Shown here piece after piece: positions 53,670 to 63,127 of a stretch of DNA of 64,000 bases. This DNA is from Solirubrum sp044628455. Lineage in GTDB: Bacteria; Bacteroidota; Bacteroidia; Cytophagales; Hymenobacteraceae. How positions within the stretch are numbered: position 1 is the first letter of the stretch; the number at the start of each line of letters is the position of its first letter. The notes beneath the pieces are model-generated. The model was not told the DNA's origin, searched no databases, and was given only the letters and a program-made list of their open reading frames with translations. Where the stretch lies: NCBI RefSeq assembly GCF_044628455.1, contig NZ_JBIYZW010000005.1, forward strand, positions 25,932-89,931, given 5' to 3'. The translations under genes were made by a program, and so were the position numbers.

Positions 53670-54240
53670 TCAAAACTGTCCGCATGCCAGACCACATCCG
53701 CAACCTGCTGCAGCGCTTTCAGTGCAGCGAGCAGCTCAAGGAAACGGCGGCGTTCCGCCTCCTCTTCGGCGGGGAAGATCCTCGCCAAGTCATGGCGGAC
53801 CTGGACATCCATAACAGCTGTACGCTGCGCAATTGGGGCAGCCAATACCAGCGCAAGATCCAGACGGCCTTGTTCGTTGCGCCCGCCACGACCCGCACCC
53901 AGAAACAAAGGCACTCAGGCGCTGCAGCAGCGCAACCAGGACCTTACGCACCTGCTGCCGGAAGTTAACCTGGTCATCTTAGCCTTGATCACCCTGATCG
54001 GGGTGTTCGAGCAAGAGTTGAAAATCCCGATTTGAAAAAAGTCTGGCACCAAACGGTCGCACAGCTGAGAAGCAGTGACCGGGCACGAGTGAGTGTCGGC
54101 CGGCTGTGTCATCTGTTTGATGTAAGCCGACAAGCCTTTTCCGCAAAGAGCAACGCGAGCAGCGCGCCCACGATCAGTCGCTGTTGGAACTGGTGCTGGC
54201 ACTCCGGCGCGAGATTCCCGGCTTAGGCACGCGCAGGATG
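53670..54240 (+). pseudogene. IS3-like transposase remnant (OrfA and start of OrfB)
   Basis: Broken frames spell ETAAFRLLFGGEDPRQVMAD (helix-turn-helix), DIHNSCTLRNWGSQYQRKI, then in another frame TQALQQRNQDLTHLLPEVNL and LITLIGVFEQELKI, and after a stop RVSVGRLCHLFDVSRQAFSA, the start of an OrfB. The order matches a two-frame IS3 element of a third subtype in this window. The catalytic part is missing; at about 54240 the sequence changes to a secreted-protein fragment. Confidence 0.65.
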
Positions 54241-54387
54241 CACGTATTGCTGCAGCAACCCTTGGCCGGGGGCGGCGTTGTCGAACTCGTCGCCCAGAGT
54301 GGCCAGGTCGTCGGCCGCGGGCGGAGTGGTGAAGGCGTTCAGGCTGAGAAGGGCCGTGAACAGGGGCAAAAGCAAGCGTTGGGGCAT
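54223..54387 (-). pseudogene. Secreted protein, N-terminal fragment
   Basis: From the ATG at 54387: MPQRLLLPLFTALLSLNAFT, a signal peptide, then ADDLATLGDEFDNAAPGQGL, resembling the start of secreted laminin-G/DUF1349-type or glycoside-hydrolase-like proteins (DEFD). The frame ends in the IS3 remnant at ~54240, which cut the gene. Confidence 0.4.
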
Positions 54388-54757
54388 GACGGTTCGGCAG
54401 TGAAAGTTCAATTAGGCACAGGACCCCGATCCAAGGCTGCCGTTGCAGGGCCCCGCTTCACATAATGATGTGAGGACCGCCAGCAACGGCCATGCGCCCG
54501 CTGCTTCGGTGATGGCTCCTGCCGGAGCTCTCGACTGTCCATCTGCAGATTAAAGTCATGCCTGAGTAATGGGAATGGCCTCTGTTTGATGAGAAATTGC
54601 TGCCGCGAGCCGCGGAGCTCAACAGTACCAGTGGTTGGGCAGCCTCAGTTCCTGCGCCGCAATGTTACTGGCCCGCCTTTTTTATGGGTCGTTTGCTGCT
54701 CGTTACGAAGCCCCAAGCCGCCTCTCCATAAGCGCTAAGCGTCTATTCCAAAAAAGA
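54388..54757. other. Non-coding gap
   Basis: 370 bp. Upstream flank of the secreted-protein fragment followed by sequence with no recognisable gene or element up to the IS1182 inverted repeat. Confidence 0.45.
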
Positions 54758-56168
54758 TTTCGTGGCTGTTGCAGAGCTCCGACTCCCTGCTGCCTTGCTG
54801 TGCGTAGCAGGTATCCAAGGCAAGAAGCAGTACCTGGAGCAGCCCATTACTTCATTCCGGCTCTCGGAGCGGGTGCCGAAGCACAACTTGTACCGGCGCT
54901 TGGACGAGTTGCTGGACCTGCGTTTCCTCTGCAACGCCACGGCTGCACTCTACCACCATACGGGCCAGCCCTCGCTTGACCCGGTCGTGTTCTTCCAGCT
55001 GCTGTTGGCCGGGCGGCCGGAGAACATTGTCAGCGACCGGCGCCTAGTCGAGCCCTGCGCCTTGCGGCTGGACATCCGCTACTTCCTCAGCTACGACCTG
55101 GACGAAGAACTGATTATCGGCGGCACACAGGCGCTAGATTCGGCCCCAGTGAAAGCCAATGCCGCCCTGAAGGGCCTGCAGGAGAAACGCGCGAACGCCA
55201 CGGAGGGCGCGGCGGCAAGCCAACCCCGGCGCCTTGGGCGCCACGCATGCCAAAGCCCGGGTGCTGAGCAACAAGACTCACTACAGCCCCACCGATCGGG
55301 ACGCGCGCGTCTCGGTTAAGCCCGACAAGGTGCGGGTCCTCAACTACCTCTGTAGCCTGGCCGTGGACGCGGCCGGTGGCGTGATCAACCACGAGCAGGC
55401 GGACTTTACCGACAGCCGCGACAGTCGGCATCTGCCCGGCATGGTACAGCGGCTGCTGCCGCGCTTGCGCGCTCAAGACCTGCTCTGGTGCAACGTGTTG
55501 TGCGATACCGGCTACGCCAACGGCTTCAACTACACCTTTCTGACAGAGCGTGGCCTTACGTACGCCCTGGACTCCGGTCTTCGGCCAATACAAACCGGTG
55601 GTGGGAGGTTTCACGTACGACGCGGCGCGGATACCTGCACGTGCACAGCGGGCAAGCCACTGCCCTTCAAGAAGTACGATACCACGGCCGATGGCGGCTG
55701 GCTGAAGATCTACTGGGCGGCCTACCAAGACTGCATGGGGTGCCCGCTCAAAGCCACGTGCGTACCCACCGCCCAGCGCAAGCAAGTCACCCGAATCGCT
55801 TACGATCCAGCGTACCGGCGGGCCTGGGCCCGGCAGCAGAGCCGCCGCGGCCAGGCCATACGCTGGCAAGGTACCGTCGAGCCTGTCTTCGGCAGCTTGA
55901 TCCACCACTATGGCCTCAAGTCGGGTCAACACGCGAGGCAAAGCCGGGACGCATAAAGCCATGCTCCTGGTGGCAGTAGGCTATAACCTCAAGAAGCTAC
56001 TCAAGCACCAACCCCGCTAGGCCAGCAGCCTCGCCGTGGCCCTGCGCCCGCCAGCGGAGGCTCCGAAAGTCCACTGGAGAAAACTACGGGCGCGGATACC
56101 CAGCAAACGACAACCACAAGACCAAAATAGGAAATTTAGGTCGCGGAGTTCTGCAACAGCCACGAAAC
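54758..56168 (+). mobile_element. IS1182-family element, internally deleted
   Basis: Bounded by inverted repeats: left TTTCGTGGCTGTTGCAGAGC and right (read inward) GTTTCGTGGCTGTTGCAGAA. It carries one transposase gene with an internal deletion and frame changes. At ~1.41 kb it is shorter than intact relatives. A separate fragment of the same family lies at 58.0-58.3 kb. Confidence 0.75.
54850..55990 (+). pseudogene. IS1182-family transposase, broken
   Basis: N-terminal part LDPVVFFQLLLAGRPENIVS, CALRLDIRYFLSYDLDEEL is followed directly by GGTQALDSAPVKANAALKGL, so the segment with the first catalytic region (PWHSTISRTRQ in relatives) is deleted. After a frame change, ATHAKARVLSNKTHYSPTDR, FTDSRDSRHLPGMVQRLLPR, DTGYANGFNYTFL and the Cys-rich WAAYQDCMGCPLKATC follow; the last part (HKAMLLVAVGYNLKKLLKH) is again in another frame. 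Not functional. Confidence 0.75.
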
Positions 56169-56357
56169 TAGTAAGGTCATGCGGAAGAAGAACAACACCG
56201 GCCGTAGAGAGTGTGTGAGAAAGCAGAGCGAAGCAGCAGTAGAACCAGGCAAAGCGCTGTTACTGCTTAGGTCCCATAAGCAGCAGAAACTTGCGGTGAC
56301 CCTCCTTTTTTTCCTTCGAAGGGCCGTTTTTACTCGTTTGACTTTGGAAGCAAATTC
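56169..56357. other. Gap between IS1182 remnant and GNAT gene
   Basis: 190 bp of nondescript sequence. A short pyrimidine-rich stretch near 56300-56320 precedes the 3' end of the acetyltransferase gene and may be part of its terminator. Confidence 0.4.
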
Positions 56358-56855
56358 TTAACCAAGGTCAAAATCGAAAGAAGGAGATACGTCATGCAGA
56401 GCTAAGGCCAGCACCAGTTGATGCTTGCACCGGATGCCATTTTCCCAGATGGGTTGTGGGTATTGGCGCAGAAAATAATCGTAATGGACGGCCTCTAGTT
56501 CAAAGCCTAGCTGCTGATACAAAGCCAATTGTCCAATGGCGGAATTCCCGGTTTTGATCAGGAGCTTTCGTGGGGCCTGAGTCCGGGCTTCGCCGATCAC
56601 GTGCTGCAGCAAGCGCCGGCCCAGCCCTTGGCCTTGGTGCTCCGGGGCGATGGCCACATTCATTATTTCGCTTTCCTCGCGACGTACTTGCAGCACGCAC
56701 ACGCCGATTGGCGTCCTGGGCGCTCCAAGCAGATAGATTTGGCTCTGCGGCAGGTAAGCAGCGAGTAGCGCCGGGTTCTCGTCACCGAGCAGCAACAGTT
56801 CGTGCGGCAGCGGCTCATCAGCAACGGCTCGCCAAATGGACTTTACTTCGGTCAT
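56358..56855 (-). CDS. GNAT-family N-acetyltransferase
   Basis: 165 residues from the ATG at 56855 (a GTG two codons upstream is possible). The GNAT core is plain: EIMNVAIAPEHQGQGLGRRL (acetyl-CoA-binding Q/RxxGxG/A loop), LLQHVIGEARTQAPRKLLIK, then SAIGQLALYQQLGFELEAVH. The C-terminal NGIRCKHQLVLALAL is typical of a YjaB/PhnO-like small-molecule acetyltransferase subgroup in Bacteroidota. Substrate unknown. Stands alone. Confidence 0.88.
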   Translation of the reverse strand: MTEVKSIWRAVADEPLPHELLLLGDENPALLAAYLPQSQIYLLGAPRTPIGVCVLQVRREESEIMNVAIAPEHQGQGLGRRLLQHVIGEARTQAPRKLLIKTGNSAIGQLALYQQLGFELEAVHYDYFLRQYPQPIWENGIRCKHQLVLALALHDVSPSFDFDLG

Positions 56856-57379
56856 GTTCACAAACGTTTAACCTCCACGTAGTTCTATGCTGTCGTAGAG
56901 GATTTGGAAGGCGGGGCGGGTAAATTGGGTAGAAGACTTGGCCGGCAAGTTACCAACAGGCACATTGTGAGGTGGTCTAGCCCTCCGCAACTTGGGTTAA
57001 CAAGCCCCGTTTAAGCCGTCTAGTTTTTGGTGAGTACCACAAACAACGTACATGGTCTACGATTTTGACTTATATTGCAACACATACGAGTATTTGCTTG
57101 GTAGCAGTTTGATTGTCGAACTGGCCGATGCCTTTCTGGTCTTGCTCATGGATATTTATATTTTTATAATATATCTATGACACCCCGACTTGGGCTCTAA
57201 TAGTTTATCAGCATAAACTTTGCGGCGTGCTCAACACCAACGCGTTCCACGATGCGCTCCAATCATTGCTGAGAACAATGTCAACCAACGGGTTTCCACG
57301 GCCTGAACACCAAGCATTGCTGCCGTTTGTGGAGCAATGAGTAAAATAGCTGCTACAAGCTCGGCCCCTTTACACCTAA
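56856..57379. other. Intergenic gap with a possible gene remnant
   Basis: 520 bp. At about 57205-57341 a plus-strand frame reads YQHKLCGVLNTNAFHDALQS, then GFPRPEHQALLPFVEQ and a stop, like the C-terminus of an eroded gene; family unknown. The AT-rich stretch around 57150-57180 could hold a promoter. Confidence 0.4.
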
Positions 57380-57781
57380 ATGAATACATTAGTCCAAGTC
57401 GGCGTCGGCATTATTATTCGCAACGCGCAGGGGCACGTGCTACTAGGGCGGCGCAAAGGCTCCCATGGGGCCGCTACTTGGTCGTTTCCAGGCGGACACG
57501 TTGAGTCCGGAGAAGAGCTAGAACAAACGGCCAAGCGGGAGGTAAAGGAAGAAACAACGTTGAATTGCCTTGCACTACACCCCTATTATTTTACGAATGA
57601 CATTTTCAGGGAAGAAAATAAGCATTATGTTACGCTGTTTTTTGAGTGTACACAATGGGAAGGGGTGGTCGTTAACGCGGAGCCTACTAAGTGCTTAGGC
57701 TGGGAGTGGTTTGACCCTATGGCCTTGCCGAACCCGCTTTTTCTGCCCATTCAACAGCTCATTGCGGCCAAAGGCTTATAG
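57380..57781 (+). CDS. Nudix hydrolase (MutT-like)
   Basis: 133 residues. The Nudix box is complete: Gly39-x5-Glu45-x7-ArgGlu53-54-Val-x-GluGlu57-58 (GGHVESGEELEQTAKREV, KEETTL). WSFPGGH before it and LFFECTQWEG after it match the nucleotide-sanitising Nudix proteins that hydrolyse NTP or NDP-sugar substrates. Substrate not predictable. Single gene. Confidence 0.9.
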   Translation: MNTLVQVGVGIIIRNAQGHVLLGRRKGSHGAATWSFPGGHVESGEELEQTAKREVKEETTLNCLALHPYYFTNDIFREENKHYVTLFFECTQWEGVVVNAEPTKCLGWEWFDPMALPNPLFLPIQQLIAAKGL

Positions 57782-58009
57782 ACTTCTCATTACTATTTTA
57801 TTGATGCTCTATTGCGACAACCCACGGCACTGCCTGCGGCTTTCTTATGCGGGTGAGCGACTAGATTTTCCAGGCGGCAAGTAACCCGTTTTGCCTGCAA
57901 AGTTTTAGGTCTGGCTTGCAGACCAGCGCAACGACTGTTGCTATCGACGCACTTCTTCCTGCTTGCGCTACTGTGCCTGCTCGATCATCCGCTAATGGTG
58001 GGAGCCGGC
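57782..58009. other. Gap without recognised features
   Basis: 230 bp following the Nudix gene; no gene or repeat recognised. Confidence 0.4.
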
Positions 58010-58330
58010 TTGGTCAAGCGCCCCGACTTTTCGGGTGGTGCAGCCGCATCGTCTTGTGGCGCTGGCGCGGCTGCGGGTATTGACCCGACTTGAGACCTTG
58101 GTGGTGGATCAGGTTGCCGAAGACGGACTCGACCGTGCTTGCCATCGTCGGCGCATGGCCTGACTATGGCGGCTTTGCTGCCAGGCCCACGCCCGTCGGT
58201 ACGGCGGGTCATACGCCGTGCGGGTGAGTTGCTTGCGCCGAGCGGTGGGTATGCACGTCGCCTTGAGCGGGCACTGCTTACAGTCTTGGTAGGCCGCCCA
58301 ATAAATCTTCAGCCAGCCGCTGTCGGCCTC
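58010..58330 (-). pseudogene. IS1182-family transposase, C-terminal fragment
   Basis: The minus-strand frame SGWLKIYWAAYQDCKQCPLK, ATCIPTARRKQLTRTAYDPP, YRRAWAWQQSRHSQAM matches the C-terminal zinc-ribbon part of the transposase at 55.7 kb; the last part is in another frame (LIHHQGLKSGQYPQPRQRHK). The join with unrelated transposase sequence is near 58330. Confidence 0.72.
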
Positions 58331-58513
58331 TTCATCGGCAGCGGCACACTCGAGGCCGCCCACCGCACCGTGCTGCAGGTGCGTATGAAGCGCTCTGGCC
58401 AACGCTGGGCCTACCATAGCTGCGACAACATGCTCCGCCTGCGCGTGGCCTACAAAAGCGGCAAGTTTGGCCTCGTCACCAACCTGCTCCGTAACCCGCC
58501 TGCGAAGTTTTGA
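58331..58513 (+). pseudogene. ISKra4-like transposase, C-terminal fragment
   Basis: The plus-strand frame IGSGTLEAAHRTVLQVRMKR, SGQRWAYHSCDNMLRLRVAY, KSGKFGLVTNLLR resembles the C-terminus of ISKra4/UPF0236-type transposases (GxxExAHRTVxQxRxKxSGQRW). It abuts the IS1182 fragment, so one element inserted into or recombined with the other. Confidence 0.55.
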
Positions 58514-58596
58514 ATTGCACCCGCAACGAGTGAGTATCCAAGCCAAGCCCGTAATACAACATCTGCGCGTTTTATACTAAATGCAATGGTCGCGAT

Positions 58597-60132
58597 TCAC
58601 CTTGCTTTTTTGAACTCATAGCCGTCTGCTTCCACAAATCCATCCACGAAAAGCGTAAAGGATTTCACCCCGTTTTTCTCAATAACGAATGGAAATTGGA
58701 CTTTGCCGAACATGGGATGATTGTAAGTGCAGGTGAGCTTCTCCTTTTGGTGGGGTGACAAAACCCCTTTTAGCGAAGGGTGATGTTCCAGGGTCAGCAC
58801 ATACTCGCTCTTCTCCTTGCTAATGAAGGCTTTGCCGTAGTAATCACAAACGTATGTTCCCACAAGGGCATCGAAGCTGACAGTAAAATTTTCGGCCGCT
58901 GTTTGATTTTCCTTCTGTTTATCATTTTCTGTCTTTCGCTGGTTCTGCCGCTCAATCGTGGCAAGCGTGTAGTTGGGTGCTTTTCTGTGCATGAATGCAT
59001 CAATCACCTGCCATTTAAGGGTTTCATGCAACAGGTGATTATCCCCATTAGTGAGTACGGCGATGCCCAACTTCAGTCCTGGCACCAGTGCCAGCGAAGT
59101 CAGGGCCCCGGAGTATGCCCCGTTGTGCTGCATTACTTCAACGTTTTGGTACTGCATGATCTCCCATCCCAAACCGTACGTTTTGAAATACATCTCGCGG
59201 TCTGCCGCCCTTGATTTACCAATGATGGTGTTGCTCAGCCACATTTTTGTGACGGCGTTCTCGGGAATAACGCTTTTGTCGTTTAAGTATCCTTTGTTAA
59301 GCAAAACCTTCATCCAAGTGCCCAAGTCCTGAATACTTGCGTACATCCCCCCGTGGCTGTAGGGCTCAATTTTGTCGGGCGGCAGCACCGTTAAAGCTTT
59401 GTTCACCAGGGTGTGGCCCACTGCTTTGTTCGTTTCTTTTTTGATGCCTTCTTCGAAAACCAAGGTGCGGCTCATGCCCAACGGGCAAAGCAGGCGGTTC
59501 TGCAAATAAGCATTCCAGCTTTGTCCCGTGATATTTTTGACGCTTTCGCCGGCTATCATGAAGCCGAAGTTAGAGTACCCGAACCTGGTCCGAATAGGAT
59601 AGGCAGGCGTTTGCTTGCCAAAGAGACGAATCATTTCTGGATATGTCAAGTTGGATTCGGTGTTAAGTAAATCGCCTTGAAAGGTTTTCCAGCCCGACCG
59701 ATGAGACAACACATCAGCAAGCGTAACCTGCTGCTCATACAGCTTATCATGCATGCTGAACTCTGGCAACCATTTTTTAACCGGGTCATTGATGGATATT
59801 TTTCCCTCAGCTTCCAACGTAGCGAAGAGTGTTCCAGTAAATGTTTTGGAGATGGACGCCAGGGGAAAAACTGTTTTTTCGTCAACCTTGGTTTTGGTGC
59901 TCCAATTGCTCACTCCGTATCCTTTTTGAGCCAACACGATGCCGTCTTTCACAATGCAAACAGCCGCGCCGGGTATTTGCCATTTATCGAGTGCCTGCTG
60001 CATGTAGCGATCTAAACTATCTGCCACAAAAGCGTTTGAGGTTTGTCCAAAAGCCTGCGGATTACTTAAAAAAAGTAACATGAGAAGTGAGAAAATTAAC
60101 CCTCGCACGTGTTTCATTTGCCCGATTTTCAA
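58597..60132 (-). CDS. Class C beta-lactamase-like serine hydrolase
   Basis: 511 residues (or 506 from the second ATG, 60117). A signal peptide (GLIFSLLMLLFLSNPQAFGQ) precedes a beta-lactamase/penicillin-binding-like domain with Ser93-x-x-Lys96 in LASISKTF, Tyr186-Ser-Asn188 in FGYSNFG and HNGAYSG as the third motif. A ~110-residue C-terminal lipocalin-like or DUF3471-type domain (SFDALVGTYVCDYYGKAFIS) follows, as in Bacteroidota esterase/D-aminopeptidase relatives rather than true AmpC enzymes. Noticeably lower GC than its neighbours, so perhaps recently acquired. Confidence 0.88.
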   Translation of the reverse strand: MKIGQMKHVRGLIFSLLMLLFLSNPQAFGQTSNAFVADSLDRYMQQALDKWQIPGAAVCIVKDGIVLAQKGYGVSNWSTKTKVDEKTVFPLASISKTFTGTLFATLEAEGKISINDPVKKWLPEFSMHDKLYEQQVTLADVLSHRSGWKTFQGDLLNTESNLTYPEMIRLFGKQTPAYPIRTRFGYSNFGFMIAGESVKNITGQSWNAYLQNRLLCPLGMSRTLVFEEGIKKETNKAVGHTLVNKALTVLPPDKIEPYSHGGMYASIQDLGTWMKVLLNKGYLNDKSVIPENAVTKMWLSNTIIGKSRAADREMYFKTYGLGWEIMQYQNVEVMQHNGAYSGALTSLALVPGLKLGIAVLTNGDNHLLHETLKWQVIDAFMHRKAPNYTLATIERQNQRKTENDKQKENQTAAENFTVSFDALVGTYVCDYYGKAFISKEKSEYVLTLEHHPSLKGVLSPHQKEKLTCTYNHPMFGKVQFPFVIEKNGVKSFTLFVDGFVEADGYEFKKAR

Positions 60133-60792
60133 CTTGGTGTTTTGATTTCTGAGTCAGTTGCTAATAGTTGGATTGACGCAATTGACTATGCTTACACTAT
60201 AGCGTCGCCGATCGGAGAGTATATCTTATTTCTTCAACGACCTACTAGCAAGTCCGAGAACTAGCAAGGTGGGCGGCATAGGCCTTCGTTGAAAGATTGT
60301 TTTAAAACCATAGCGGTTTCGCGAACGGCGTAACCGGCCCGTAGCCCGGACTTGCGCCTTCCTATGGTTCAGCCCGAAGCCCCAGAACGAAATCAGTGCG
60401 GCTGTTTAGCGATATCAGCCGAAGAGTGTGGGCAACGGTTCCCGAAACCGCTATAGTGGGAAATTTGGCCACAATCACGAAGGCGCCACTGTTACGGAGC
60501 GTCCCATCGAAACACGCCTCGAACACTGCCAGTTATTAGCGATCAAGCGTCGGGGGCTGTTCCCAAATGCGGGCGTCGGTGGCCACGACGTACAACTCGG
60601 AAAAGTCAGTGAGTTTCAGGGGCACCAAACGAAGGCGCTCGGTTTCCAGCACGGATTAGATGTAAAACGGAGGCGAGGAAGCGGACATGAGCCGAAATGT
60701 TGGTTAAAAGTAAACTGCAGCAAACTTATCAGGTTCCTAGCTGGTTGATATGGTCCAGTTTTTGGAATAGCACCCAGCCAGTTGCCCCGTTG
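60133..60792. other. Gap with a small inverted-repeat element
   Basis: 660 bp without an intact gene. Arms CCATAGCGGTTTCGCGAAC (60308-60326) and its near-complement (60438-60456, 17 of 19 paired) enclose a 149-bp unit that could be a MITE. The rest gives no recognisable protein. Confidence 0.4.
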
Positions 60793-60990
60793 ATGCTTCC
60801 TTACCAAACCCTGCTGGTGCTCAACCGCCACGCTCACCCAGCAACTGAGCACGGGCCTGATCCACTTGATGCAGCAAGGCCTGCTGCCTAGAGGCAGCCG
60901 CCTCCCCGGTGCCCGGACGCTGGCCTCGTTGCTGGGCGTGCACCGCCAGACGGTGGCCGTGGCCTTTGAAGAGTTAGCCGCGCAGGGGGC
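60793..60990 (+). pseudogene. MocR/PdxR-like GntR regulator, N-terminal fragment
   Basis: MLPYQTLLVLNRH from 60793, a frame change near 60830, then LTQQLSTGLIHLMQQGLLPR, GSRLPGARTLASLLGVHRQT and VAVAFEELAAQG, the winged-helix DNA-binding domain of PLP-dependent MocR regulators. The IS1 element at 60992 removes the aminotransferase-like remainder. Confidence 0.65.
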
Positions 60991-60996
60991 AGTGGT

Positions 60997-61398
60997 TTAA
61001 TGCGTGGTGCAAGTACGGTTGTGCTCGTCAATGACGCGCTGAATGCGCACGCGGTGCATGGCCAGCGAGCGGCTGAAGCAACAGGATTTGCGCACGAGCA
61101 CGGCGCAGTTGATTGCTTCGACGATGCTGGTCTGCCCGCTGCCTTTTGGGTGCGCCTCATGGACGCGGGTGGGTAGCACGCCTTTGTAGGCCCGCCACTC
61201 GTCCGTGTAGTACCAGGTGCCGGTGCGGTAAGCCGCGGGCAGCGCCGGCCAGAGCCGGTGGGCCGTGGCCCGGCCGCGACTGCCGAGCACCCAGGCCACG
61301 ATGCAGCGCGAGTGCCGCTCCACCGCTAGCCAGAGCCATTTTTTGCGCTTTTTGCAGCCCACATACGTCCACATCTCGTCCAGTTCGAGCTCTTTCAC
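60997..61398 (-). CDS. IS1-family transposase InsB
   Basis: 133 residues from the first ATG: MKELELDEMWTYVGCKKRKK, WLWLAVERHSRCIVAWVLGS, WYYTDEWRAYKGVLP and GQTSIVEAINCAVLVRKSC, the IS1 DDE core. It is normally produced as an InsA-InsB fusion by frameshifting. The stretch GQTSIVEAIN departs from the usual GxTNHIERxN, so activity is uncertain. Confidence 0.82.
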   Translation of the reverse strand: MKELELDEMWTYVGCKKRKKWLWLAVERHSRCIVAWVLGSRGRATAHRLWPALPAAYRTGTWYYTDEWRAYKGVLPTRVHEAHPKGSGQTSIVEAINCAVLVRKSCCFSRSLAMHRVRIQRVIDEHNRTCTTH

Positions 61399-61417
61399 GC
61401 GGTGCGGGCGCAGGCAG

Positions 61418-61681
61418 CTAGGCGGGGGCGGGGGCGAGCGGGCTTTGCTTTGCCAATTTTGAAATCTTCATGCGCGCCACGCCCGTGGCCCGCTGCGAAA
61501 CGCGCTCGCGCAAGAGCTTTTCCACCTGCGCGTACTTGGCCGCTTTGCGCGGGGCGGCCGGCGCGAAGACGGCTTGGTGGCGGCAAGCCGTGCACAGGTA
61601 CTTCGCATTACCTCGGCTGCTGCCGTTCTTGCGCAGGGCCGTGCTACCGCACTTGCCACAGTTGAGCGTCGTCTGAATCAT
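61418..61681 (-). CDS. IS1-family InsA (zinc-ribbon helix-turn-helix)
   Basis: 87 residues. Zinc ribbon CGKCGSTALRKNGSSRGNAK, YLCTACRHQAVF (four Cys) followed by a helix-turn-helix (KYAQVEKLLRERVSQRATGV). It binds the IS ends and represses transposition. It ends ~20 bp before the InsB ATG, in a different frame. Confidence 0.82.
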   Translation of the reverse strand: MIQTTLNCGKCGSTALRKNGSSRGNAKYLCTACRHQAVFAPAAPRKAAKYAQVEKLLRERVSQRATGVARMKISKLAKQSPLAPAPA

Positions 61682-61717
61682 CGCCTGCTATACGGCTAAA
61701 CCACGCTTTAGACCACC

Positions 61718-62128
61718 GCCGCTCAGTCTACCGATGGTTGCCCTGGGTACGTGGGTGCTGCTACGGACGGGGAAATGGCCGGGTAACCCACACGGATACG
61801 CCCGGCGCGATTTAAACGAGAATGAAGCCCCTCCCCTGCTGCGGAAGTTTGATGTCGTGCCACAAGGCTGGAAAGTTCAGGAGACGGCTTTGACGAGGTC
61901 TGGGCTCGGCCACTACGCGTCCGTTCACCGCGCATGGGCCGACATTATCCAGCCCTTAAGCAGTAGGCCGCGAGCCCATCGGGTGAATCGCTTCAACAAC
62001 CCTTTAGCCGCTTGGCGTGCGGCATTGAGGATGGCAACCGGTCCCGGAATATTCGACTGCAAACCAGCTCTTAGGCTTCTCAATGGAAATTTACTTTATT
62101 TTTCCCTCTCCATGATACCATAGACATA
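61718..62128. other. Gap between IS1 and IS5-like element
   Basis: 410 bp. A 129-codon plus-strand and a 70-codon minus-strand frame overlap here; neither resembles a known protein. Probably eroded mobile DNA. Confidence 0.45.
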
Positions 62129-63127
62129 ATGCGGAAAAGACTGCTAAGTTATCCCGAGAGGATTGGCCGTAGCTTTGGGGATGGATTACGTAGCCATACG
62201 CGAGTGGCCGCGGCAGTTTGTGGCCCTGACCAGCCTGCACGTGGCCGAGTTTGACGACTTGCTGACTGATTTCGCGCCGGCCTGGGTGCAGTACCAGCGC
62301 TGGCACACCTTGGACGGGGCCAAGCGGCGGTTGCCCGCGCACGGTGAGCGGGCCAACACCGCGCTAGCGGGCAGCGACGTGAAGCTCTTCTTCCTGCTCA
62401 CCTACCTGAAGAGCACCGCCTTGCAAGAGCACCAGGCCGCCAGCTTCGGCGTCTCGCAAACGCGCGTGAGCCGTTTGACCACGGCCTTGCTGGGCGTCTT
62501 GAACCAGGTGCTGCAGCGGCGCGGGCTGCGGCCCGTGCGCGACGGGGCCGAGCTGGCGCGGCACCTGGCCCGGCACCCGGACAAGGTCTTTGCCTACGAC
62601 GGGGTAGAGCGCGGGGTGCCGCGCAACCAGAACCGGAATGGGCAAGCGGAAGAATACAGCGCCAAAAAAAGCCCACCACCTCAAAAACATGACCTTGTGC
62701 GACGCCATGCAGTACGTGCACTACCTCTCGCCCACGGAAGGCGGGCGCGTGCACGACAAGAAAATGGCCGATGAATACCCGCTCGCCCTGCCGCCGGGCA
62801 GCGTGCTGCGCCAGGACCTGGGCCTGCTCGGCCACGCCCCGGCCGGCGTCGTGGTGGAGAGGCCCCACAAAAAGCCGCCCAAGGGCGAGCTGAGCTTTGC
62901 CCAGCGACTCTATAACCAGCTGCTGAGCCCCTTGCGCGTGGTCATCGAGCACGCCCACAGCGGCATCAAGCGCCTGCACATGGCCGCCGGAACGCTGCGC
63001 CTACGCGGCGAGTGGCGCCGCGACCCGGTCATGCTCGCCGCCTGCGCCCTGCACAACCTGCGCGTACGCAGCCCGCTCCGGGCGTATCGCGCCTGCGCGC
63101 CCGTCAAACTCAACACTTAATCCGCAT
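62129..63127 (+). mobile_element. IS5-family-like element, copy 2
   Basis: About 999 bp with imperfect inverted ends ATGCGGAAAAG and, read inward from the right, ATGCGGATTAAG. Same organisation as the element at 38841-39835, but without the internal stop. Confidence 0.8.
62181..63120 (+). CDS. IS5-family DDE transposase, two frames joined at an A-tract
   Basis: First frame from the ATG at 62181: MDYVAIREWPRQFVALTSLH, helix-turn-helix HQAASFGVSQTRVS, catalytic Asp in VFAYDGVERGVP, reaching AEEYSAKK at an A7 tract (62664-62670). The second frame continues AHHLKNMTLCDAMQYVHYLS, VHDKKMADEY (Asp) and LRVVIEHAHSGIKRLH (Glu). The catalytic triad is split between frames, so production needs recoding or transcript slippage at the A-tract; copy 1 has A8 at the same place. 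Otherwise undamaged. Confidence 0.78.

Larger units (their letters stand above)
60992..61716 (-). mobile_element. IS1-family insertion sequence
   Basis: About 725 bp with imperfect inverted ends (left GTGGTTTAATGCGTGGTGCA; right, read inward, GTGGTCTAAAGCGTGGTTTA). It encodes InsA and InsB on the minus strand in different frames, as usual for IS1. No target duplication is obvious. Confidence 0.82.
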
